This document shows positions 16,490-25,497 of a stretch of DNA of 64,000 bases, in pieces. The position numbers and the translations under genes were made by a program. The stretch comes from Bacillus cereus ATCC 14579 (GTDB lineage: Bacteria; Bacillota; Bacilli; Bacillales; Bacillaceae_G). Each line of letters starts with the position of its first letter. The first letter of the stretch is position 1. The notes under the pieces were generated by a model. That model saw nothing but the letters and a program-made list of their open reading frames with translations, ran no database searches and was not told the origin of the DNA. Location: contig NC_004722.1 in the NCBI RefSeq assembly GCF_000007825.1, forward strand, positions 1,404,501-1,468,500. Reading direction: 5' to 3'.

Positions 16490-17197
16490 TTATTGTTGAA
16501 TTGCTGCATCTAAAGCGATTTCAATCATTTCGTTAAATGTAGTTTGACGCTCTTCAGATGTTGTTTCTTCGCCAGTGAAGATGTGATCGCTAACTGTTAA
16601 TACAGATAATGCATTTACACCGTATTTCGCTGCTAATGTGTAAAGAGCAGTTGTTTCCATTTCTACTGCTAATACACCGTAATCTCCAAGTTTTTTAACT
16701 ATGTCCATGCTTTCACGATAAAACACATCTGCTGTTAAAACGTTACCGACACGAACGTGTAATCCTTTTTCAGTTCCAGCATCATAAGCTTTCTTTAAAA
16801 GGTCAAAGTTTGCAGCTGGTGCAAAATCAAATCCTGGGAATGTTAAACGGTTCATATTAGAATCAGTACAAGCCGTCATTGCGATAATAACATCACGAAC
16901 TTTTACATCTTTTTGAATTGCACCGCAAGTTCCAACGCGAATTAAATTTTTAACTCCGTAGCTTTGGATTAATTCGTTTACATAAATAGAAATAGAAGGA
17001 ACACCCATACCTGTACCTTGAACAGATACACGTTTTCCTTTATAAGTTCCAGTGAAACCTAACATACCACGCACATTATTATAGCAAGTAACGTCCTCTA
17101 GAAATGTTTCAGCGATATATTTTGCACGTAATGGATCACCAGGTAATAGAATAGATTCAGCGATTTCGCCTTGTTTTGCTTCGATATGTACACTCAT
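16490..17197 (-). CDS. deoD: Purine nucleoside phosphorylase (DeoD type)
   Basis: 235 residues, normal for hexameric bacterial PNP. Motifs include ILLPGDPLRAKYIAE (phosphate site), VRVGTCGAIQ, AVEMETTALY (ribose contact) and VSDHIFTG with the catalytic Asp. The enzyme phosphorolyses purine (deoxy)nucleosides to base plus (deoxy)ribose-1-phosphate in nucleoside salvage. ATG follows AAGGAGGAC. A palindrome (17220-17235) overlaps the likely transcription start. Confidence 0.95.
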   Translation of the reverse strand: MSVHIEAKQGEIAESILLPGDPLRAKYIAETFLEDVTCYNNVRGMLGFTGTYKGKRVSVQGTGMGVPSISIYVNELIQSYGVKNLIRVGTCGAIQKDVKVRDVIIAMTACTDSNMNRLTFPGFDFAPAANFDLLKKAYDAGTEKGLHVRVGNVLTADVFYRESMDIVKKLGDYGVLAVEMETTALYTLAAKYGVNALSVLTVSDHIFTGEETTSEERQTTFNEMIEIALDAAIQQ

Positions 17198-17219
17198 AAA
17201 AAAGTCCTCCTTATAATGT

Positions 17220-17235
17220 ATTGATAGAAATCAAT
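17220..17235. promoter_or_regulatory. Palindromic operator candidate at the deoD promoter
   Basis: ATTGAT-AGAA-ATCAAT is a perfect 6-4-6 palindrome located a few bases downstream of a TATAAT -10 element for the minus-strand deoD. This position suits a repressor; the binding protein is unknown. Confidence 0.4.
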
Positions 17236-17389
17236 ATCATTTGCATTATACACTACGAATCCTTTCAATTAAAATCTTTTTATTATTTGTAATATGTGCA
17301 AAATAGGAGGATTTCATAAATCATAATCTAGAATATATATCTTAAGAAGTTTTGTATGAATAGAGACAATAAAAATGGTAGGTGATGTT

Positions 17390-18163
17390 TTGAAAAATCT
17401 TGTCATTGGGCTTATTGCGTTAGTACTTATTGTGGCAGGAGGATTTTACATAAAAAAATATCAAGAAAACGAAGAGACTGTAGGAGATGTTCAGGAAGTA
17501 AAGTGGGATGTTTCAAATGGAAAGGGAAATGAGAAAGTAGATATTGTATTTCAGTTGTTAAACAACAAGAATAATGAAATTCGTGGTGTAAATGATCAAA
17601 TGCGGGCAGTGATTGTAGATGGACAGTTAAAAAACATACAACAAATTAAACCCACATTTGCAGGGAACGGGTCATATAAGTTATCTTCCAAAATAGCAAA
17701 AGACGAAGAATATACAATATTTTTATACGAAGACAAAAATAAGTCCGTAGAGTCATTCGCTAGGAAGAATTTTGGTAGAACGAAAGAGGAGAACAATAAG
17801 AAAAAAGTGAAATTTCCAATCGACAGTGTACTTACAAAAAAAATAGGAGAGTATGAAGTTTCTCTTTTATTTGGCGCATTACATCCGAATGAACCAGTTA
17901 CGTTAACATTTCAGTTTCAAGCGAAAAAGGGTGAAAAATTGAAATTGCATTCAGAGAGAGGAGAAGTAGAGTCACTCTATATAGTGGATGAAACGAAGGA
18001 GAATTTTTTATACGCTATGCCTGTAGATACGGATGAGCAATTACAATACCGAATTACATTTCCTGCCGAGGGCACGTATAAAATGTGGGGGAATTTCTAT
18101 ATAAATGGTAAGAAGTATGAAAAAGAATTTATTGTACAAGTTCAAAAAAGAAAAAACAGCTAA
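17390..18163 (+). CDS. Membrane-anchored hypothetical protein with beta-rich ectodomain
   Basis: 257 residues. An N-terminal signal anchor (MKNLVIGLIALVLIVAGGFYI) is followed by a Lys/Glu-rich extracytoplasmic region with beta strands at the C terminus (TFPAEGTYKMWGNFYINGKKYEKEF), an Ig-like pattern. There is no lipobox cysteine. TTG at 17390 has AGGTGA at good spacing; the ATG at 17375 precedes this motif. It converges on mprF. Function unknown. Confidence 0.6.
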   Translation: MKNLVIGLIALVLIVAGGFYIKKYQENEETVGDVQEVKWDVSNGKGNEKVDIVFQLLNNKNNEIRGVNDQMRAVIVDGQLKNIQQIKPTFAGNGSYKLSSKIAKDEEYTIFLYEDKNKSVESFARKNFGRTKEENNKKKVKFPIDSVLTKKIGEYEVSLLFGALHPNEPVTLTFQFQAKKGEKLKLHSERGEVESLYIVDETKENFLYAMPVDTDEQLQYRITFPAEGTYKMWGNFYINGKKYEKEFIVQVQKRKNS

Positions 18164-18183
18164 GAATTTAGCTGTTTTTTCTT
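18151..18183. terminator. Bidirectional terminator before mprF
   Basis: AAAAAACAGCTAA pairs with TTAGCTGTTTTTT, serving both the plus-strand hypothetical and the minus-strand mprF, whose last codons it overlaps. Confidence 0.8.
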
Positions 18184-20747
18184 TTTCCTATTAATTTTGT
18201 TACAGAGAGCATTGTAATTGGTAAAGAATGATTCTTCCTAAATGCTAAATATTTACCGCTCCATGCTGGTTTATATTTTTCTTTAAAATGTCGTAATCCG
18301 CTGAAACTATACGTATAACGAACGTTATTAAAGATTGCAGCAGCCACTCGTTCAGACCAGAAAGACTGTGTGGATAAACCAACATTTGAAAGTGGTGCCA
18401 TACCGATATTAAAGGAGTGGTATTCATTTTCTTTTGCCCACTGGAATAAGTGGATGAAAATTGCGTCCATAATGCCGCTAGGCGCATCTGGATAATATCG
18501 CATTAAATCGACAGATAATGATCCGTTTTGATATACAGGCATGAATGTTGTGAATGCAATAATTTTTCCATCCGCATCAGATAATGTTGCGATAGGAGCG
18601 CGACTAATATATTCACGATCGAAGTATCCGAGTGAAAAACCTTTCTCTTTTTTTCCACCAAGCCATGCATCTGAAACTTTTCTTAACTCTTCATATAATT
18701 CGTCGGAGAAAGGTGGCTCATGAATAGAGAATGTATAGCCTTCTCTTTCAAAACGGTTGAAAGTAGCTCGCATGCCAGCGCGTTTCTTTCCTGTTATTGT
18801 AAAGGTATTTAAATCAACAACAGCTTCTTCACCAAGCTTAAAGAAGTTATAACCAAAATCGTGGTATAAACTCATCCATTTACTTTCAATTTGATAGAAT
18901 ACACAAATGTATCCAAATCGATCAGCCTCAGCTAAAAACTCTTGCAATACAGTACGATAGGAGGAAGGGTCCCCAATTGGATCACCCAGTACAATAAGTC
19001 GTTTTCCAGTTATTGAGAAGAGAATGAGTGCTTTTCCATCACTACTGAAAAAGAACTGTTTATCTCCTAAAAAACCTAAATGACTAAGTACATTTCCACC
19101 ATGTTCATCTAAGAAGTTTTGTAATCGTTTATCATTAGCTGGTTGCCCGGGAAATTCATTTCGATAACGATTTGCAATGAGTGAACCAATTAGTAAAAAA
19201 GTAGGAACAAAAAAGGCAGCTGCTAATGCACTTCGTTTTACTTGTGTAATATTACGAACGACAAAATCAGGTTTGAAAGCTTCTTTTGCACCTGCAAATA
19301 AAATACCTAAGTTTTTATATAAATATAACGTTACAAGTAGGAATATAAAAACTTTTACGATATCGGAAAGTGAGACTTCCATTTTCTCACGTACAAACCT
19401 TTTACGAAGCATATACAATACAGCGAGTACGATTAATAAAATAAAAGTTTCTTCAACATCAATTCCTTTTAGTGTGTTAAAAATAGCCGCTCCAATTAAA
19501 GATACAATCGTCATATAATAAGAACGTTTTGTTCCGTAATATATCCCCCGCGAAAGAATGAGGAGGAGAATACCGAATGTTAGCGATAAGCTAAAAGAAA
19601 ATTGAATAAGATGTTTTGGAGCTAGAATATGTAAGGCGTGTGCCCGATTTATACTTGTCGGTAGAATGGTTGATAAAATAACCATTAAGCCAGCAAATAC
19701 TGTTAAAGCAGCAGATGCCCAAGAACCTAACTTTCCTAGAAAGTCACGCTGCAAAGTCCATATAACACCAGTTGTCTCTAATGCAGGCGCAATAAAAGGT
19801 TTATCTTCAAACTTTTTAATGGCTACTCCTGTCATTTCAAAAGCTGCAAAAATGAGACCAAGGCAGAAGGGCAAGATGTAATAGACGAGACGATATAATA
19901 ACATAGCAGGGAGTAAAACACCTGTATCGATGCCGTATTGCCCAAGCCCAGTTAAGAAGACAAGATCAAATGATCCAAGGCCACCAGGAACAAGACTAAC
20001 GACACCAGCTAAAGCAGCAATAACATATACGCCTAAAAACTTTTGGAATTCGATTTCAATGCCAAATAATAGTAATATGACGTACATAACAATACCAGCA
20101 GATACCCATTCGACTAATGAAACTAATGAGTATAAAACAGTTGGGTTTTTCTCCTCTTCTTCTTGTTCCTCTGTTTGCGTCGCTTTTCTATTTTTTAATT
20201 TAGAAAATCCGATATATATAGGGACGAAAAGAGCGAAGAAGATAAGAACAGGCCATAGCCATGGTTTTTCATGCAAAATAAATCTCGTGTCTAATATTCC
20301 GATAAGACCAAGAAATGAAAGAATGGCTAATCCATTAATAAAGGCAGTTGTCATCCAAGCGATACTTTTAATAAGTTTTCCATTTTCTTTTATATATGGA
20401 CGATAAAGCATTGTGCGTACGCCGGCTCCAACAAGACCACCAAACCCGATAAATCCATTTAAAGTATTAGCAATCCACGAGATACGGAAAATCTTTTGGA
20501 CAGGAATGTCAGCTTTTAAGTAACGAAGCATAACATAGTCATAAAAGAACATTGTTGATACAGCGAATGCACCAAGTGTAATTGCTAAAAAGACTCCTCC
20601 AGTTGGAATGTTTTTAATTGTATCAATCGCTTCTAAAAAAGAAATGCCCGCTAATTCTTTTTTTGCTTGAAAGAATACAATTGTTAATACAACAAATGGG
20701 AAGATAATTTTCCCGATTTGTAAGAAACGTTTCCATGAAAACGACAT
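18168..20747 (-). CDS. mprF: Phosphatidylglycerol lysyltransferase/flippase MprF
   Basis: 859 residues. The N-terminal half has many membrane spans, including the flippase segment GFIGFGGLVGAGVRT and LVPGGLGSFDLVF. The C-terminal soluble domain of about 330 residues is the GNAT-like aminoacyl-phosphatidylglycerol synthase, with DPIGDPS, RAGMRATFNRFEREGY, MRYYPDAPSGIMDAIFIHL and NIGMAPLSNVG. MprF transfers lysine from Lys-tRNA to phosphatidylglycerol and flips the product, lowering surface negative charge and susceptibility to cationic peptides. The ATG at 20747 has AAGGAGAG upstream; the longer form starting at 20807 lacks one. Confidence 0.93.
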   Translation of the reverse strand: MSFSWKRFLQIGKIIFPFVVLTIVFFQAKKELAGISFLEAIDTIKNIPTGGVFLAITLGAFAVSTMFFYDYVMLRYLKADIPVQKIFRISWIANTLNGFIGFGGLVGAGVRTMLYRPYIKENGKLIKSIAWMTTAFINGLAILSFLGLIGILDTRFILHEKPWLWPVLIFFALFVPIYIGFSKLKNRKATQTEEQEEEEKNPTVLYSLVSLVEWVSAGIVMYVILLLFGIEIEFQKFLGVYVIAALAGVVSLVPGGLGSFDLVFLTGLGQYGIDTGVLLPAMLLYRLVYYILPFCLGLIFAAFEMTGVAIKKFEDKPFIAPALETTGVIWTLQRDFLGKLGSWASAALTVFAGLMVILSTILPTSINRAHALHILAPKHLIQFSFSLSLTFGILLLILSRGIYYGTKRSYYMTIVSLIGAAIFNTLKGIDVEETFILLIVLAVLYMLRKRFVREKMEVSLSDIVKVFIFLLVTLYLYKNLGILFAGAKEAFKPDFVVRNITQVKRSALAAAFFVPTFLLIGSLIANRYRNEFPGQPANDKRLQNFLDEHGGNVLSHLGFLGDKQFFFSSDGKALILFSITGKRLIVLGDPIGDPSSYRTVLQEFLAEADRFGYICVFYQIESKWMSLYHDFGYNFFKLGEEAVVDLNTFTITGKKRAGMRATFNRFEREGYTFSIHEPPFSDELYEELRKVSDAWLGGKKEKGFSLGYFDREYISRAPIATLSDADGKIIAFTTFMPVYQNGSLSVDLMRYYPDAPSGIMDAIFIHLFQWAKENEYHSFNIGMAPLSNVGLSTQSFWSERVAAAIFNNVRYTYSFSGLRHFKEKYKPAWSGKYLAFRKNHSLPITMLSVTKLIGKRKNS

Positions 20748-20931
20748 AAATACAACTCTCCTTGTATAAGAAAACTGAGACAATAATATTATTATGACAA
20801 ACTTCAAGAAAAATAAAAAGGTAATTTCCTGTATAGGGGAGCTATTTTTTATATAGGTATATTTAAAAGAATATTTTGTTTATCAGAAAATTAAGTTAGA
20901 ATAAGGTGAAAGAAGGTTGAGGGGGGAGTAT

Positions 20932-21321
20932 ATGATTATAAAAGGTTACGTAGGATATGAGTTAGAAAAAGAGAAACCTAATACATCAGAAGATTTTTTT
21001 AACAGATCTGAAGTGACATATATATTAAATGGTAAAGAGAAAACTTTTTCGGTTTTATACGTTCGATATTTTGAAGAAGTTTTACAAGAAATTACTCCTT
21101 TTGAAGGAAATCCAGTGTATAAAGTAGAAGAACAAAACATATATTTGCGCGATATTGTAGCGATATGTTGTTTAATGAAAGATAAGGAGCTTCGTGCGCA
21201 AAAACGTTTGTATTTAAATAATATGGAAGAATTTCAACAATATTTTGATGAGGGAACGGTGTCGAAAGTACAAGAAATATTGGCTGAATTACATAAAAAT
21301 AAAAGAGTAGAAATAGCGTGA
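20932..21321 (+). CDS. Conserved hypothetical protein upstream of ypuI
   Basis: A 129-residue soluble protein (MIIKGYVGYELEKEKPNTSEDFF...). The ATG at 20932 is placed after GAGGGGGGAG; the TTG at 20917 reads through that motif and is rejected. It ends 22 bases before ypuI and is probably co-transcribed with it. A beta-rich N-terminal half and helical C-terminal half are suggested. No family recognised. Confidence 0.6.
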   Translation: MIIKGYVGYELEKEKPNTSEDFFNRSEVTYILNGKEKTFSVLYVRYFEEVLQEITPFEGNPVYKVEEQNIYLRDIVAICCLMKDKELRAQKRLYLNNMEEFQQYFDEGTVSKVQEILAELHKNKRVEIA

Positions 21322-21343
21322 AATGGCAAAGGAGAGAGAAAAA

Positions 21344-21835
21344 ATGTCTAATTTTATGGTTGAAAATCAAACAGAACAAGTTTCTATATTTTTAGAAGAT
21401 GCTATTAATTTAATAACCAATTATGTAAATTATCATACGTTACCTTCTTTATTAGAGGAAACACCAGCAGGGAATGAGCGATATTATAAAGGGTTATTAG
21501 CATCAATGAGACGACTTCTCGTTTTTTGCGAAGAAGGACAGGATGCATGTTTTGTTTTGTTGAATAGCCAGCCATTTCGAAAAACAGCAGCTGAAAAAAT
21601 TTTATATAAGATTTACCATCAAGTAATTGCAGAGTTTTTTTCACCGAAGAGTGATCATTGGTATGAAAATAGTCGGTCTGCATATACAGGGAAAAATTCT
21701 ATCGTTTTTCAACAAACACCACCTGCATCTTTAGAGCAAGTGATGAAGAGTTTAGAAGGTAAATTTCAATTGATGCGTGAAGAACTAGAATATTATGAGA
21801 CGGATTATCAGACAAAGATGTTACACAAATATTGA
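21344..21835 (+). CDS. ypuI: YpuI-like DUF3907 protein
   Basis: A 163-residue helical protein whose sequence pattern (NFMVENQTEQVSIFLEDAI, NERYYKGLLASMRRLLVFCEEG) and position just before dacB match B. subtilis YpuI. The function is unknown. I use the ATG at 21344 with GGAGAG 6 nt upstream rather than the upstream in-frame ATG at 21323. In B. subtilis ypuI precedes dacB directly; here a superoxide dismutase gene is inserted between them. Confidence 0.75.
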   Translation: MSNFMVENQTEQVSIFLEDAINLITNYVNYHTLPSLLEETPAGNERYYKGLLASMRRLLVFCEEGQDACFVLLNSQPFRKTAAEKILYKIYHQVIAEFFSPKSDHWYENSRSAYTGKNSIVFQQTPPASLEQVMKSLEGKFQLMREELEYYETDYQTKMLHKY

Positions 21836-21839
21836 TTGA

Positions 21840-21873
21840 GGAAAAGAAGCTAAGGTGACTTAGCTTCTTTTCC
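21840..21873 (+). terminator. Terminator after ypuI
   Basis: GGAAAAGAAGCTAAG pairs perfectly with CTTAGCTTCTTTTCC (15 bp, 4-nt loop) and is followed by TTTTGT. Confidence 0.85.
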
Positions 21874-21940
21874 TTTTGTACAGTTATATAAGGGATTTTC
21901 ATTGAATATAGTTAAGTGGATAGCATTAGGGAGGTGCAAT

Positions 21941-22855
21941 ATGAATCAGCAAGGTGTATTTACAGATTACTTTCATGAAGTAGAAAATTGGTGTGAAAGT
22001 GTTCTTCACGTATTAGATAGTCGCGCAATGGAAGTGTATGATGTCCATATGCTTGCTTATAAAATTCAGACGTTATTAGAGCGTATGAAAGAGCATGAGT
22101 ATGAAACAGATGCAGAGTTTATGTATGAAATAAGCGATGATGTAGAACATATTCAGCATCACTTGCAGGAAGTATTTATGCAAGAAGAAGAGGAATATGA
22201 ATTATATGAAAGAGGGGATAGTGAACGAGCTGTCCCAATTGGAGGACATACACTCCCGCCATTACCTTTTCCATATAATGCGTTAGATCCGTATATTTCT
22301 AAAGAAATTATGATGTTACATCATGATAAACATCATCGGAGTTACGTGGAAGGATTAAATAAAGCAGAGAAGATGATGGAAGAAGCGAGAAAAACAAATA
22401 AATTTGATTTAATTAAGCATTGGGAAAGGGAAGCGGCTTTTCATGGGTCAGGTCATTACTTACACACGATATTTTGGAATAACATGAAAAAAGACGGTGG
22501 TGGAAGTCCAAGAGGAACTTTTTCACAACAAATTGAACAAGATTTTGGGAGCTTTTTACGTTTCCAAAAACATTTTACAGAAGCAGCCTCTAAAGTAGAA
22601 GGTTCAGGCTGGGCAATTCTCGTTTGGGTACCCCGGTCTGGAAGGTTAGAAATTTTGCAAAGTACACTTCATCAATTATTTACACAATGGGATACGATAC
22701 CGCTCCTTGTACTAGATGTCTGGGAACATGCGTATTATTTACAATACCAAAATCGAAAAGATGAATATATTAAAAACTGGTGGAATGTTGTAAATTGGCC
22801 TGATGTAGAAAAAAGGTTTGAAACTGCGAAACAAATTGAATGGACACCATATTAG
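21941..22855 (+). CDS. Fe/Mn superoxide dismutase with N-terminal extension
   Basis: 304 residues. The first ~95 residues form an acidic helical extension (EVENWCESVLHVLDSRAMEVYDV..., MQEEEEYELYERG). The SOD domain follows: YNALDPYISKEIMMLHHDKHHRSYV (first His ligand and second-helix His), FHGSGHYLHTIFW (second ligand region) and LDVWEHAYYLQYQNRKDEY, supplying the Asp and His ligands of the DVWEHAYY signature. It converts superoxide to O2 and H2O2. The extension resembles that of B. subtilis SodF and of the extra superoxide dismutases of the cereus group (sod15 of B. anthracis by recall). ATG at 21941 follows GGGAGGTG. Metal choice cannot be told. Confidence 0.88.
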   Translation: MNQQGVFTDYFHEVENWCESVLHVLDSRAMEVYDVHMLAYKIQTLLERMKEHEYETDAEFMYEISDDVEHIQHHLQEVFMQEEEEYELYERGDSERAVPIGGHTLPPLPFPYNALDPYISKEIMMLHHDKHHRSYVEGLNKAEKMMEEARKTNKFDLIKHWEREAAFHGSGHYLHTIFWNNMKKDGGGSPRGTFSQQIEQDFGSFLRFQKHFTEAASKVEGSGWAILVWVPRSGRLEILQSTLHQLFTQWDTIPLLVLDVWEHAYYLQYQNRKDEYIKNWWNVVNWPDVEKRFETAKQIEWTPY

Positions 22856-22879
22856 ACGCAAATTCTCTGCGTCTTTTTT
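22854..22879 (+). terminator. Terminator after the superoxide dismutase
   Basis: AGACGCA pairs with TGCGTCT, followed by TTTTTT; it begins at the stop codon. Confidence 0.8.
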
Positions 22880-22967
22880 AATGGAAGTAGAAGGAAGGTT
22901 TCGTTCATATTTTAAAAGGCCAAGCATACACTTGTACAAAAAGTGCCAAAAGGACGTGGGGGGAAAT

Positions 22968-24092
22968 ATGAGACGAATTTGTGTAATCATTACGCTTCTT
23001 ATGATGTATGCAAGCGTTATGCCGATTCCTACATATGCAAAGATGAACAGCAATGTTAGTGCTCGAAATGCTGTATTAATGGAGCAACAGTCTGGTCGTG
23101 TATTATACGGAAAGGCAGAACATGAGCCTCAAAAAATTGCTAGTATAACAAAAATTATGACCGCCTTATTAGCTGCTGAATCAGGGAAGATGAAAGAAAT
23201 GGTATCAGTTAGTAATGAAGCGGTGAGGGTGGAAGGATCGGCAATCTATTTAAAGCCTGGACAAAAAGTGAAGTTAGAAGATTTAGTATACGGACTCATG
23301 CTTAGATCTGGTAATGACGCAGCGCAAGTAATTGCTGAAAGTGTGGGTGGGAGTATAGATGGATTCGTATATTTAATGAATCAAAAAGCGAAAGAAATTG
23401 GAATGAAAGATACGCACTTCTCAAACCCTCATGGCTTAGATGGAGATGGATCACATTATTCGTCGGCTTACGATATGGCATTATTAACGAAATATGCAAT
23501 GGGAAACGAGACATTTAAGAAAATCTTTGGAACCAAAACATATAAATCAGATTCTTGGGATTACCCGTGGAAAAATAAACATAAGCTGGTAACGTCTTAT
23601 TATGAATTTGCAACAGGGGGAAAAACAGGCTTTACGAAGAAAGCTGGGCGAACGCTTGTTACAACGGCATCAAAAGGTGGACTAGATTTAATTGTCGTAA
23701 CTTTGAGTGCCTCTAGTGATTGGGATGATCATATGAATTTGTTTGATAAAGGTTTTGACCGTTTCAAACAAACGAAAGTTTTAGGACAAGGAGCAATTGC
23801 TGAAATAAATGAAAAGAAGTATGCCAACCATGTTTATACGAAAAATAGTTTTTCGGTACCGTTAACTGAAGAAGAAAAAAAGAACGTAGTATTAAAAGTT
23901 GAACTCGATAAAAGTACAAAACTTACGGATGGAGTAAAGGTTGGAAAGACAGACATTTATGTTGGTAATGAAAAAGTTGGAGAACGGAATTTATTTTATA
24001 GTAAACGAAAGTTAGTAGCTACAACGGGACTTTACTGGAATAATGTGAAAGAAATTTTTTCTTACATGATAGGTGTTGGGAACGATGGTTAA
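22968..24092 (+). CDS. dacB: D-alanyl-D-alanine carboxypeptidase DacB (PBP5*)
   Basis: 374 residues with signal peptide (MRRICVIITLLMMYASVMPIPTYA) and the three serine-peptidase S11 motifs: Ser59-Ile-Thr-Lys62, Ser114-Gly-Asn116 and Lys219-Thr-Gly221. A C-terminal beta domain follows and the tail is weakly hydrophobic (YMIGVGND). In B. subtilis DacB acts in the mother cell on spore cortex peptidoglycan, tuning crosslinking, in an operon with spmA and spmB. The ATG at 22968 has GGGGGG upstream; earlier in-frame starts read through the preceding terminator. It overlaps spmA by 8 bases. Confidence 0.92.
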   Translation: MRRICVIITLLMMYASVMPIPTYAKMNSNVSARNAVLMEQQSGRVLYGKAEHEPQKIASITKIMTALLAAESGKMKEMVSVSNEAVRVEGSAIYLKPGQKVKLEDLVYGLMLRSGNDAAQVIAESVGGSIDGFVYLMNQKAKEIGMKDTHFSNPHGLDGDGSHYSSAYDMALLTKYAMGNETFKKIFGTKTYKSDSWDYPWKNKHKLVTSYYEFATGGKTGFTKKAGRTLVTTASKGGLDLIVVTLSASSDWDDHMNLFDKGFDRFKQTKVLGQGAIAEINEKKYANHVYTKNSFSVPLTEEEKKNVVLKVELDKSTKLTDGVKVGKTDIYVGNEKVGERNLFYSKRKLVATTGLYWNNVKEIFSYMIGVGNDG

Positions 24093-24681
24093 TCTCGTAT
24101 GGGTAGCGATGGCTGTCATTGGGATTGTATACGCCATGATAAATGGAACGATGGAAGAAGTGAATAAAGCTGTATTTGACGGAGCAAAAGATGCGGTAAC
24201 GATTTGTATAGGACTTATTAGTGTTTTAGTATTTTGGCTCGGTTTAATGAAAATTGCAGAGGAAGCCGGATTGTTAAAAAAATTAGTTACACTTTTTATG
24301 CCGATAGTAAAAAGGTTGTTTCCAGAAATACCAAAGGATCATCCGTCTATGGGATTTATTCTATCAAATATGATGGCAAACTTTTTTGGTCTAGGTAATG
24401 CAGCGACCCCTCTTGGTATTAAAGCGATGGAACAACTGAAAGAGTTAAATGGAGGAAAGGATTCGGCGAGCCGTTCTATGGTGACGTTTCTAGCATTAAA
24501 TACATCAGCTATTACATTAATTCCTACGACAGTCATTTCCATTCGAATGACGTATGAATCAGCGAATCCTACTGAAATTGTTGGGGTAACATTTATTGCA
24601 CAAGTACTTTCAATGATTGGAGCAATTTGGATTGACCGCTATTTTTACCGAAGAAGGAGTAGAAAGGGGCGGAAAAAATGA
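24085..24681 (+). CDS. spmA: Spore maturation protein A
   Basis: A 198-residue nucleoside-recognition (Gate) domain membrane protein. MVNLVWVAMAVIGIVYAMING, LISVLVFWLGLMKIAEEAG, SNMMANFFGLGNAATPLGIKAM and LNTSAITLIPTTVISIRM match B. subtilis SpmA closely. SpmA and SpmB are needed for proper spore-core dehydration. The start at 24085 lies inside the end of dacB; the stop overlaps the spmB start (ATGA). Confidence 0.92.
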   Translation: MVNLVWVAMAVIGIVYAMINGTMEEVNKAVFDGAKDAVTICIGLISVLVFWLGLMKIAEEAGLLKKLVTLFMPIVKRLFPEIPKDHPSMGFILSNMMANFFGLGNAATPLGIKAMEQLKELNGGKDSASRSMVTFLALNTSAITLIPTTVISIRMTYESANPTEIVGVTFIAQVLSMIGAIWIDRYFYRRRSRKGRKK

Positions 24682-25208
24682 GCATTGTAAATACAATTTC
24701 CTTATGGGTAATCCCTTGTGTAATTGGTTTTATCCTTTTATATGGCACAATAAAGAAAGTGCCGACGTATGAATCGTTCGTTGAGGGAGGAAAAGAAGGG
24801 ATTCAAATTGCAATTTCCATCTTACCGTTTATGGTTGGAATGCTTGTGTCTATTTCTATATTCCGGTCTTCAGGTGCGTTAGATGCAATGATATCGGTAA
24901 TGAAGCCAATGTTAGATTTGATCCATGTTCCAGCAGAAATTGTACCCTTAGCACTTATACGCCCTATTTCAGGCTCTGCTGGTTTAAGTATTACGACCGA
25001 TTTAATTGCAACATATGGGCCAGATTCGTTTATTGGGAGATTGGCTTCTACGATGCAAGGGAGCACAGATACGACTTTCTATATTTTAACTGTATATTTT
25101 GGAGCGGTTGGGATTAGAAAAATGGGGGATGCACTAAAAGTAGGACTTTTTGCAGATTTAATCGGGATTATATGCTCAATTGTGTTCGTTTCTTTATTGT
25201 TTCAGTAA
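24678..25208 (+). CDS. spmB: Spore maturation protein B
   Basis: A 176-residue membrane protein and partner of SpmA: ESFVEGGKEGIQIAISILPFMVGMLVSI, RPISGSAGLSITTDLIATYGPDSFIGRL and MQGSTDTTFYILTVYFGAVGI. Starts by ATGA overlap with spmA. It completes the dacB-spmA-spmB operon, followed by a terminator at 25252. Confidence 0.92.
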   Translation: MSIVNTISLWVIPCVIGFILLYGTIKKVPTYESFVEGGKEGIQIAISILPFMVGMLVSISIFRSSGALDAMISVMKPMLDLIHVPAEIVPLALIRPISGSAGLSITTDLIATYGPDSFIGRLASTMQGSTDTTFYILTVYFGAVGIRKMGDALKVGLFADLIGIICSIVFVSLLFQ

Positions 25209-25251
25209 TACTATTCATTTTTTACGCTATTTCGCTTATAATACGTATACG

Positions 25252-25287
25252 ACCACTATTAAGGTGTAGCTTAATAGTGGTTTTTTT
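25252..25287 (+). terminator. Terminator after spmB
   Basis: ACCACTATTAAG pairs perfectly with CTTAATAGTGGT, followed by TTTTTTT. Confidence 0.88.
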
Positions 25288-25497
25288 ATGTGGTATTTTT
25301 GACAAAATGATGAACTTTTATTGTGAGAAATATGAAAAATATGGACAATAATAAAGGGTAAAAACATGATTTGACCTTTATATGTTTATTATCATCGCTA
25401 TGTTGTTTAAGTAAGATGAAGCGAATAGCCGTAAAGCGTATGCGGTTGCCAAGTCTTTCTAATGTAAGGTAAGATAAATTCGAGGTGAAAAAAAGAA

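Noticed and set aside
19177..19518. 113-codon plus-strand frame inside mprF
   Set aside because: Antisense shadow of the clearly coding mprF frame; no ribosome binding site and no family pattern.
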